From assembly GCF_018100795.1 (NCBI RefSeq), contig NZ_JAGJDY010000008.1, positions 1 to 64,000 on the forward strand: 64,000 nt of DNA. The letters are read 5' to 3'. This document shows, piece by piece, positions 1 through 12,000 of this stretch; within the stretch, counting starts at the first letter, position 1, and each line of letters starts with the position of its first letter. The translations under genes and the position numbers were made by a program. The notes beneath the pieces were generated by a model. That model saw nothing but the letters and a program-made list of their open reading frames with translations. It was not told the DNA's origin and searched no databases. This DNA is from Alteromonas sp. MMG017 (GTDB lineage Bacteria; Pseudomonadota; Gammaproteobacteria; Enterobacterales; Alteromonadaceae).

Positions 1-3000
1 GCCCACTAAACCAGTGACGGTTTGCGTAGCCCCGCTGCCATCAGTGATCTGTAAACTAATCACTTTGCCGATAAACTCACTAATACCCGTAATGGTGGGT
101 GTCGCTGACGCGAAATCTAGCGTATCCAGACTCAACACATCTAGGTTTACATCAATTAAACCCGTGGTAGTGATGTTGGCCAAGGTGCTGTTATCCGTAT
201 CTAGCACAGTAGCGTCAACCGTTAACAAGCCATCAGCTAAATCTACCGTGATAGGGATAGAGAAGGTTCCATCGTTAGCGACTAAGCCAGTAACCGTTTG
301 AACGGCACCTGAACCATCGGTGATCTGTAAACTAATCACCTTGCCGATAAACTCACTGATACCGGTTATGACTGGGGTAGCACTGTTAAAGTCGAGTGCG
401 CCTATGCTGAGTTCGCTAAGCGAAACATTGATAATACCGCTCACATCAGCTGTCACAATGTTGCCGTTGGTGTCTAGCACGGAAGCCTCAACTTGCAGCA
501 ACCCTTGCTGTAAATCACTAGGTACTTCATACGTGAAAGTGCCATCATCTTGCACTATTACTGAAACTAGGGTGCTAGTGCCGTAGGGGTCTGTGAGTGT
601 TAGCTCAACTGTACTCCCGATAAGCTCACTTATACCTGAAATAATAGGCGTAAGTGTAGTTCCATCAATTGTATCTAATTGAATAAGCGGTAAATTCACA
701 TCTACGATGCCACTCGTATTCAGAGTCACTAAATTCCCATCAGAGCCTAGTACTGACACATCTATATCAAGTAAGCCCTGTGATAAGTCGGTTGGCACTG
801 CGATAGAAAAAGTACCGTCATTTTGTACTAATCCTGTCAGCGTTTGCAAAGCACCACTACTATCGGTCAATACAATGGTAATAGTCTGACCAATGAGTTC
901 ACTTATACCTGTGATCGTTGGTGTGAAAGAATCTAAATTTAAAGTATCTAGTTGTAATACAGGCAGGGTGAGATCAAGAGTACCTGATGTATCTACCGTA
1001 ATAAGATTGCCGTCGCTGCCAAGAACAGAAACCTCCACATCCAATAAACCTTCGGATAAGTCTGCTGGGACATCAACACTGAAAAAGCCATTATTTTGAA
1101 CAACAGCGGTCAGTGTTTGAACGACGCCAGCGCCATCAGTTAATACTATGGTGACGGTTTCACCAATTCGGTCGCACGTTCCTGAAATAGTCGGCGTTAA
1201 GCTATCGAGCACTAGTGTATTTAACTCAAGTGCAGGTATGCTTAAATCTAGAATTCCTGAGGTTACCACGCTAGCTAAATGACCTTCTCCATCTATCACA
1301 CTAGCTTCTACGTTCAATAAGCCCTGGGCTAAATTCGTTGGAACATTTATGGAGAAAGTACCATCATTTTGAACAATGGTGGTGAAGACATAAATGCCAC
1401 CATTGCCATCGGTAAGCTCAATGGTCACTTCACTGCCAATAAGCTCACTGATGCCTGAAATAGTGGGCTGTAAGTTGTCTAACACCAAGGTATCAAGATT
1501 AATGAGTGGCAGGGTTACATCGATAATGCCACTGGTTTCAATTGTCGCTAAGTTACCTGCTGAGTCGAGTACAGAAACATTGACTGACAATAACCCTTCG
1601 GGTAAGCCTGATGGAACAGTAATTGAATAGGTCCCATCGCCTTGAACCAGAGCGGTTAACAAGGTTTCGTTACCCGCGCTATCAAGCAATACAATCGTTA
1701 CGGTAGCACCTGCTTCACTTAAACCGCTAATAGTCGGGGTAAGAGAGTCTACGTTGGTTATGTCTACGGTTAGGTTGGGTAGCGTTAAGTCTATTTCGCC
1801 CGATACACTTGTGCTTATGGTATTTCCTGCAGCATCAGTCACTTCAGCGACAATGGTAGTGATGCCTTCTGGTAAGTCAGTGGGCACGGCAATAGAGTAA
1901 GAACCGTCAGGTTGAACGGTTGCATTCAAGGTCTGCTCGCTACCATCGCTTGCTGTCACAACTATCACAATCGTCGCGCCTATCTCATTACACGTTCCCG
2001 TGATAATGGGGGTAACGTCGTTTGTGATCCCAATCGAGTCTAAGGTTAGCAGCGGGGCGGTTAAGTCAATTTCAACCTCAGTGGTAACAGCATGTGACAC
2101 TCCGTCATCCACGGTGACTTCAATTGTTGTGGATCCTTCGTTAAGCGACACGGGTACATTACCTGCAAACGTACCATCAGGTAAAACCTCCGCATTAATA
2201 GTTACTACTACGCTACCATTTTGAGAAATAACAATAATGACAGGGGTACCCGCTACAGCGTCAGTCACACCGGATACAACCGGCAGGTCGCTTACCGTAT
2301 CAGCAGTTAAATCCAGCGTAATGCTCGAACCCGTTAAATCTAAATCTAACAGTGTTGTTTCAACCGCTGAGTTACCCGCGGGGTCAGTCACATCTACCTG
2401 GACGGATAGGATACCTTCCGCTAGTGCGTCAGGCACGTTCACTGAGAAGTCTCCAAATTCGTCGACAATGGCGGTTAGTATTTGAGCGTCGCCATTTGAA
2501 TCAATGATGGTGACAAGTACCTCAGTGCCTTCTTCTACATTTACTGAACCTGAGATTTCAGGTGTTGCGGTATTAATTACACCATTTTGATCAATACTGA
2601 TGATAGGGGCGGTAGTATCGACTTCTGCATCTACAGAGACATTAATGATGTTACCAGCCTCATCTAATACTTGAGCCTGAACGGTAAATTCACCTTCTGT
2701 AAGAGGAAGCGGCACATCAACACTCCAGCTGCCATCGACCTGAACCACTGCCGCAATAGTTTGTTCGATACCTGCGCTACTTGTAACCGTGATTAATACA
2801 ATCGTTCCCAAACCTAGGTCAGTAGAGCCACTAATCGTAGGTGTGTCGTCACTAGTCACATCAATGGGGTCGATAACTAATGTTGGCGCCGTGGTGTCGA
2901 TTTCACCCGAGTCACTGGCCGATGCCGAATTACCTGCTGCATCACTCACCGTTGCATTTACGGTGTAATTACCTTCTGCCAATTCGTTCTCGGTAGCAAC

Positions 3001-6000
3001 GGAGTAAGTTCCATCAGATTGTACAATCGCAGTGAGGGTTTGTATGGCACCAGCACTATCGGTCACTGTAATCGTAACTACAGTACCTTGTGGCTCACTT
3101 GTTGTGCCTGAAATTAGAGGTGTGGTGTCGTTCGTGCTATCAACCACATCCACGGTAAGCTCTGGTGCTGTAACATCTATAACACCAGTTTCATTTGCAT
3201 TGGCCGAATTGCCCGCACTGTCAGTCGCTGAAGCCGATACGGTGAAACTGCCCTCGGCCATAACTGCGGGAACCTCGACACTGAAGCTACCATTGGCCGC
3301 TACTAGCGCAGTAAATGTTTGCGAATTGCCCGCGTTATCAACCACGGTAATTTGCACTGTACTGCCCTCAGGCAAATCAACATTGCCATTAATCGTAGGT
3401 GTGGTGTCACTACCAACACCAGGGTCGTTTAATGTAATAATGGGGGCCTGCGTGTCTAGTGTTCCAGTTTCCGAGTCTGTTGCTGAATTTCCTGCTTCAT
3501 CGGTCACGGTTGTTTGCACACTATAAGCACCATCAGCAAGAGCGTCGGGCACATCCGCGCTGAAACTACCATCAATTTGAACCGTCGCTGAGAACGTTTG
3601 GCTATCTCCTGCACTATCAGTCACCGTGATAGAGACGGTACTTCCTGCCGGTTGATCGGTGGTTCCCGTTACTGTTGGCGTGGCATCGTTGCCAAGTCCT
3701 TGCTCAAAGACATCTACGATAGGAGATGTGGTATCAACAAGGCCACCTGTTTCAGTGTCGCTACCAATATTCCCTGCGCTGTCGGCAACTTGTGCTTCTA
3801 TGGTGTAGCCGCCCTCGGCGACAATATTCGGAACACTTTCGCTGAAAGTACCATCACTTTGCACTGTGGTCGTAAAGGTTTGCACATTGCCCGCACTGTC
3901 AGTGATGGTCAGTGTTACTGTGCTGCCTGTAGGCGCATCGGTGGTGCCCGATATTAACGGAGTGGCATCGTTAGTCTGACCTAGTGGGTCGATAGCAATA
4001 GAAGGTGCGCTAGCATCTATTACGCCAGTGTCTGTCACGGTAGAGCTATTGCCTGCGGGATCTGTAGCGCTGACAGACACATTATAAGTACCATCGCTAA
4101 GTGAAGTGGGTATCTCGATCGAAAACGCACCATCTGTGCCTACCGTGGTGGTGAATGTTTGCGAGTTACCATTACCATCGGTCACCACAAAACTAATGGT
4201 ACTGCCTTCGCTAAGGTCTGTGGTCCCCGATAAAACAGGGGTATCGTTATTGCCACTGCTGACGGGGTCAAGGCTAATAATGGGAGGCGTACTATCTACG
4301 TCGCCATTGCCATCAGTGGCCGGTGCTTGATTGCCAGCCTCATCAGTAGCGGTTACGGCAACAGAATAGTTACCTTGAGCTAGTGAGCTAGGAACATCTG
4401 CTTGGTAGCTGCCATCATTTTGAACCCTTGCAGTAAAAGTATGGCTTACATTATCGCTGTCCAATACCACAATAGTTACCGTGCTACCAGCGGGCAAATC
4501 TGTTGTGCCCGAGATAGTGGGAGTGGTATCAGAGGTTGGCCCTTGAGGGTCAATACTTAACGTTGGGGGAATGGTATCTATCGTTCCGTCATTATCACTA
4601 ACGGTAATAGTATTTCCGGCGTCATCGGTAGCAGTAACCTCTACCGTATAGTTTCCTTCAGCTAAATTATCTGGAACCTCAATACTGTATGAACCATCAT
4701 CAGATATTGACGCTACGAACGTCTGAATATTGCCTTCACTATCAGTCACCGTAATGGTAACAGACTCTCCCTCGGCAAGGTTGGAAGTCCCAGAGATAGT
4801 AGGCGTGGCATTATTGTCTGTACTTTGAGGATCTAAAGTGACTATCGGCGCAGTGGTATCAATACTGCCCCCATTTTCTGTTACCGAAGCACTATTTCCT
4901 GATGTGTCTATCGCAGAAGCGGTTACCGAGTAATCACCCTCTGGTAAATTGGCTGGCACCTCTGCGCTGAAAGTGCCATCGAATTGAACGGTGGCAAAAA
5001 AGGTTTGAGTATCACCCGCACTGTCCGTCAAGGTTAACGTGACAGTACTGCCCTCTGGCAAATCTGTGGTACCTGAAATAATTGGCGTTACGTCATTGCC
5101 AACCGCAAGCGCATTAAGAGTAAGAGTAGGGGCATTAGCGTCGATGGTACCATTGGCGGAATCAGATGCACTATTACCTGCTTCGTCAATAGCAGTTGCG
5201 GTGACGACAAAATCACCATCAGCTAGGGCATCCGGCACGTCAGTATTGAAATTGCCATTGTCGTCTACACTTGCTGTAAAGGTTTGGCTATTTCCAGCGC
5301 TGTCAGTCACAGTAATTGATACCGTACTTCCACTAGGAAGGTCGGTTGTACCGCTAATAGCAGGCGTGGAATCGCTACCAGTTCCCTGTGGCGTCAAACT
5401 AACTGTTGGTGCAGTTGTGTCGACACTGCCCCCCGTTTCTGCAACAGAGCTACTGTTACCAGCCTCATCAGTTGCACTTGCCGTTATTGTATAATCACCT
5501 TCAGGCAGTGGAGTAGTGATATCAACACTGAAATTGCCATCACTATCAACCGTGGCGAAAAGTGTTTGCGTGTCACCTTGCGAATCTATCACTGTAATAG
5601 TGACAGTGATTCCCTCAGGTAAGTCGCTAGTGCCCGACACTGTTGGTGTAGTATTATTTTGAGGTGTAAGAGGGTTGAGGCTTAGCTCTGGTGCCGTGGT
5701 ATCTATATTACCTGCGTTACTCGTTATAACAGCGGTGTTACCTGCATCATCTGTTGCAGTTACTTCCACACTGTAATTCCCTTCAGAAACCGCACCAGGA
5801 ATATCAGCGCTAAAGTTTCCGTCTGCATCAACGGTAGCTTGTATTTCTTGTACATGCCCTGTGCTATCTGTAACAGATATGGTCACAAAGCTACCTTCGG
5901 GTAAGTCGGTCGTTCCTGAAATAGTCGGTGTTGTATCATTACTGTTACCTTGAGGATCAAGCGTCAGCGATGGTGCCAAGGTATCGATAGAGCCAGTGGT

Positions 6001-9000
6001 GTTAGCGCTTGCAGAATTGCCGGCCTCATCTGTCGCCGTGGCCGTTACTGTGAAATCACCTTCCGACATTGTCAACGGCACTTCTACGCTAAAGTTTCCA
6101 TCACTGTCGATAGTAGCAGTAAGCGTTTGAATATTGCCTGCACTGTCTGTCACGGTGAGGGTTATCGCACTGCCAGTGGGTAAATCTGATGATCCATTTA
6201 TGGTTGGTGTCACATCATTCGTTGCGTCTGGAGCGTCAACACTAATAATGGGCGGTGTAACATCGATACTGCCATTGTTATCTGTCACACTGGCTGCATT
6301 CCCTCCGGTATCTGTTGCAAACGCTGTAACGGTATAGTCGCCTTCTGCCATAGCCGTAGGGACAGTGGCACTGAAATTCCCATCACTGTCGACAGTTGCA
6401 ACGATAGTTTGCGTTGTGCCTGCACTGTCGGTAACTGAAATGGTGACTGTACTGCCTGAGGGAAGGTCGGTGGTACCGGTTAGCGTAGGCGTTGTGTCAT
6501 TTCCAACGGTTTGAGCATCAAGGGTCAGCGAAGGAGCACTGGTATCTATGCTTCCAGAGTCAGTGGTCGTGGTAGTATTACCTGCATCATCTGTGACACT
6601 CGCTGTTACCGTGTAGTCCCCATCCGCTAAATCTATTGGTATATCAGCACTAAAGTTTCCATTAGAGTCTACTTCGGCAGTAAAGGTTTGTGTGTTTCCA
6701 TTACTATCAGTAACAGACAAGGTTACCGTGCTTCCTGGCGCTAAATCAGTATTTCCTGATATTGATGGCGTCACATCATTACCAGTTCCCTGAGGGGAAA
6801 GTGATAATACTGGCGCTGTAAGATCTACATTGCCGCCGGTTTCACTTTGAGTTGTTGCGTTTCCTGCTTCATCAGTGGCGGTTACGCTAACGGTATAGTC
6901 GCCTTCTGCTAGCGGGGTAAGTACGTCGGTAATGAAGTTGCCACTATCATCTACCAATGCATTAATGGTTTGTGTATCCCCAATGCTATCAGTTACGGTA
7001 ATCACTACCACGGAACCTTCAGGCAAATTGGTACTGCCGGATAAAGTTGGCGTGTTATCGTTACCTGTGTCTAACGGGTTAACAGTAAGTGTCGGGGCTT
7101 GCGAGTCAACATTACCACCCGCTTCGGTTTCAATGGCTTGATTTCCGTTGGTGTCAGTCACTGTAGCGGTAACCGTATAATCACCTTCAGTTAGTGCATT
7201 TGGCACATCTGCTTCAAAACTTCCGTCATTCTGCACGGTAGCTTGGAACGTTTGTGAATTTCCATCGGAATCAACCACGGTAATAGTCACTAACGAGCCA
7301 GGTTCTACATCAGTGGTACCCGATATGGTTGGTGTCACATCATTGGTTGCAGATTGTGGCGTCAGCGTTAGCTCAGGTGCCGTAGCATCTACAGTGCCTG
7401 TTGTGACTGCAGTTTCGCTATTGCCATTGGCGTCTGTGGCACTGGCTTCAACTGTGTAGTCACCGTCGGCTAAATCGGTAGGCACGTCCACGCTAAAATT
7501 ACCGTCAGCATCAACGAGTGTATTTATAGTTTGCACATTACCTTCACTATCAGTTACTTGCAGTGACACTAAACTACCTTCTGGTAGATCGGTGTTCCCA
7601 GAAAGCGTAGGTGTAGTATCGTTACCACTGCCTAAATCATTTAATGATAATGTTGGTGGCGTTGTGTCGATTGCACCGCCTGTCTCAGTTACGCTAGCCG
7701 TATTCCCTTGCGGATCGGTTGCGTTGACGGTAACGGAATAATCACCATCGGGTAATGTGCTTTGTACCTCAGCACTAAAATTACCTTGTGCATCGACATC
7801 GGCTATAAAAGTCTGTGTATTACCCTCGTCATCAGTAACTGAAATCGATACGGTACTTCCTTCGGGTAAGCTTGTAGAGCCGGAAATAACAGGCGTATTG
7901 TCGTTGCTTTCCGTCAGCGGATTTAGACTGAGTGTTGGCGCATTGGTATCAATACTGCCATTTTGTGTCACGCTGGTTTGATTTCCAGCTTCATCTTGCG
8001 CTGTAGCGGTTACCGTGTAATCACCTTCTGCTAGCGCCAGAGGAACATCAATAGAAAAACTGCCATCTGTATTAACTAGGGCATTAATAGTTTGAGTATC
8101 GCCAGCACTGTCGGTAACTGTTAGCGTGACTATGCTGCCTTGTGGTAAATCACTGTTGCCAGAGAGTGTTGGCGTAGCATCATTTCCTGTGCCTTGTTCA
8201 TTAAGCGTGATTACTGGGGCAGCCGTGTCTACTGTTCCACCCGTTTGGGTTGTACTTGCTGTATTGCCATTCGTGTCAGTAGCCGTAGCAGTAACACTAT
8301 AATCGCCCTCGGCGAGCGCTGATGGAACTTCGGCACTGAAATTGCCGTTATCATCTACGCTCACTTCAATAGTTTGTTGATTCCCTAATCCATCGGTGAT
8401 CACCAACGTAACTGCACTACCTTCAGGTAAATCTGAAGTTCCACTGATCGCCGGTGTGGTGTCGTTATCGTTGCTTAGTGAGTCAAGGTTCAATGTAGGG
8501 GCGGCAGTATCAATAGTACCATTAGTCGAGGCTGTATCTTGGTTGCCTGCATCGTCGCTCACGGTAGCGGTAACCGTAAATTCGCCATCAGCAAGGTTAG
8601 CCGGAACTTCAACAGAAAAGGTGCCATTTTCATCAACAGTGGTAGTAAATGTTTGCGAGTTACCTTCGCTATCTGTTACCGATATAGATACGGTGCTGCC
8701 AAGTGCCTGATCGGTTGTACCAGAGATGGTGGGGGTAGCGTCGTTAGTACTTCCTTGTGCATCTAAATTGACCAGCGGCGAGGTGACGTCAATATTCCCG
8801 CCTGTTTCAGTAGTAGATGCTGTATTTCCACTGGTGTCGGTTGCTGTTGCGGTTACGTCATAGTCACCTTCGGCGAGTGGCGAAGGCACATCAGCACTAA
8901 AGTTTCCGTTAGTATCTACGCCAGCAGTGAAGGTTTGAGAATTACCCAACGCATCAGTCACGGTAAGCGTTACTGTGCTGCCCGTTGGTAAGTCAGTGGT

Positions 9001-12000
9001 ACCAGAAATAGTAGGCGTGGTATCGTTGTCGTTACCTAGTGGGGTCAAACTTAGTGCTGGTACATTGGTATCAATGGTGCCGGTTTCTGTGGCTGTTGTC
9101 GCGTTTCCTGCGTTATCAGTGGCGGTCGCCTCAATAGTGAAATTACCATCAAGCATAGCGGAAGGTACATCAGCAGAAAAGGAACCATCAGATTCCACTG
9201 AGGCAGAGAAAGTTTGCGTATTGCCTTCACTATCCGTGACAGTAAGTGAAATTTCACTTCCAACAGGTAAATCTGTTGTACCTGAAATAGTTGGCGTAGT
9301 ATCGTTTCCAGTGCCAGCAGGGTTTAATGAAACGATAGGCACTTGAGTATCAATGCTGCCACCAGTTTCTGTCACTGTGGTTGTATTCCCAGCATCATCA
9401 GTTACGGTCGCTTCGACTGAAAACTCGCCTTCCGTCAAAGGTGTCGTTGTTTCGGCGTTGAAATTTCCGTCTTCATCTACAATTGCAGTGATAGTTTGTT
9501 CGTTCCCTGCACTATCAGTTACAGTAAGTATTACGGTTGAGCCTGGCGGCAGATCTGTACTGCCCGAGACAGAAGGCGTGCCATCATTTCCTGTTGTTAA
9601 AGGATTGACGGTTAATGAGGGCTCAGTGGTGTCCACATTACCGCCAGTTTCTGTTGCAGTTGTCGTATTGCCAGCTTCATCAGTAGCCGTAACAGTAACT
9701 GTATATTCACCCTCAGGTAAGGCATCTGTTATATCTGTGGTGAAGTTGCCGGTATCGTCAACTACAGCAACAATGACTTGCTCGTTGCCCTCACTGTCGG
9801 TAACAGTAATAGTGACTTCACTGCCTTCCATTAAATCGGTACTTCCCGAAATACTAGGCGTTGCATCATTGGTATCTGTTTGTGGATCGATAGAGATAAC
9901 GGGCTCGGTGGTATCAATTACTGTGGTAGTCGTTGTCGTCGAACTGTTTCCATCATCATCGGTGACGGTAACGTCGACCGTGTACTCACCATCATCAAGG
10001 CCATCTGGTAAGTCTACGGTAAAGTCTCCGTTTTCGTCAGTAGAGCCCGAAACGGTTTGGCTATTGCCCTCGTCATCAGTTATTACCACAACCACATCGG
10101 AATTAGGTGTATCGGTATTTCCGGAAACACCCTCACTACCGTTTGTTACAGGGACTGGTTCGGTGACAACAGTAGGGCCGTTTACATTAATTGCTGCGTC
10201 AATTGAAGTCGATGAGGTGTTACCGGCAGTATCTGTTACTGAGGCGTTAACCGTAAAGTCTCCGTCAGCGAGTGCTAAGGGCACTTCGACACTGAAACTA
10301 CCATCAGCTTGAACAATGGCGGTTAATGTTTGAGTGCTACCATCGCTGTGAAGGATCTCAACAGTGACTTCTGAGCCAGCTTCAGCATCTGAATTACCCG
10401 TTATTATGGGCGTATCGTCATTGGTTGTGCCTATAGCGTCTAAATAAATAATAGGCGCTGTAGTATCCACTTCACCAGTAACTGATGAGCTAGAGCTGTC
10501 TCCATCAGGTGTAGTAACCGTTACATCAACAGTAAATTCCCCATCACTTAGCTCTGCTGGTACATCTTCACTGAAGGTTCCGTCAGCGCCAACTGTTGTG
10601 GTGATGATTTGTTCATTGCCTTCACTGTCAGTGACTACAATGACCACGACACTGCCAGCTGGCGCATCGGTATCGCCAGATACCGTGGGAGTTGTTTCAT
10701 TTGTAGGTGCAGGTTGCTCAATAACCGTCGATGGGCTCGATGCGTTGTAATCTCCAGAGGCGAGTGCTTCAGAAGTATTACCTAATTCGTCTGCTACGGA
10801 CGCTGAGATCTCAAAGATCCCCTCAGCCAGCGCAGCTGGCACATCTACGCTAAAAGTACCGTTTGCCTGAACGACAGTGGTAAAAGTTTGTGAATTGCCC
10901 GCACTGTCGGTCACTGTGAAAGTGATAGTGCTTCCTGGCAATGCATCCGTTAGCCCTGAAATTGTTGGCGTTGAGTCACCATTAATACCTGGGTCATTCA
11001 ACGAAATTGTTGGTCCTGTAATATCTATTTCAGCATTTAGCGAATCAGTGGCAGTATTGCCTGCCGCATCGGTAACGCTGGCTTCAACGGAATATTCACC
11101 TTCCGCTAATTCAACTGGCACATCACCAGAGAAGGTGCCGTCAGCTTGCACGGTGGTGGTAAGCGTTTGTACGTTACCCGCGCTGTCCGTCACCGTGAGA
11201 GTAATAGTCGAGCCTGGCGCGGCATCAGTCGTACCTGAAAGCGTAGGCGTAGTGTCGTTGTCAGTGCCTTGTGCATCTAATGAAATTGCAGGTGCAGTCG
11301 TATCAATTTCACCGGTATTGGCATCGGTGGCAGTATTGCCTGCCGCATCGGTAACGCTGGCTTCAACAGAGTATTCACCTTCGGCTAATTCATCAGGCAC
11401 ATCCACAGAGAAGGTGCCGTCAGCTTGCACGGTGGTTGTTAAAGTTTGTACGTTACCTGAACTGTCTGTCACCGTTAAGATAACAGTCGAACCCGGCGCG
11501 GCATCAGTGGTGCCTGAAAAGGTAGGCGTAGTGTCGTTGTCAGTGCCTTGTGAATCTAACGAAATTACCGGTGCGGTCGTATCAATTTCACCGGTATTGG
11601 CATCGGTGGCTGTATTGCCTGCCGCATCGGTAACGGTGGCTTCAACAGAATATTCACCTTCCGCTAATTCCACAGGCACATCTACAGAGAAGGTGCCGTC
11701 AGCTTGCACGGTGGTGGTAAGCGTTTGTACGTTACCCGCGCTGTCTGTCACGGTTAGCGTCACAGTCGAACCCGGCGCGGCATCAGTCGTACCTGAAAGC
11801 GTAGGCGTGGAGTCGTTGTCAGTGCCTTGTGCATCTAACGAAATTACCGGTGCGTTAGTATCAATTTCACCGGTATTGGCATCGGTTGCAGTATTGCCGG
11901 CGGCATCAGTAACCGTGGCTTCAACCGAGTATTCACTTTCTGCTAATGCAGCAGGCACATCTACTGAAAACGTGCCATCAGCTTGCACGGTGGTTGTTAA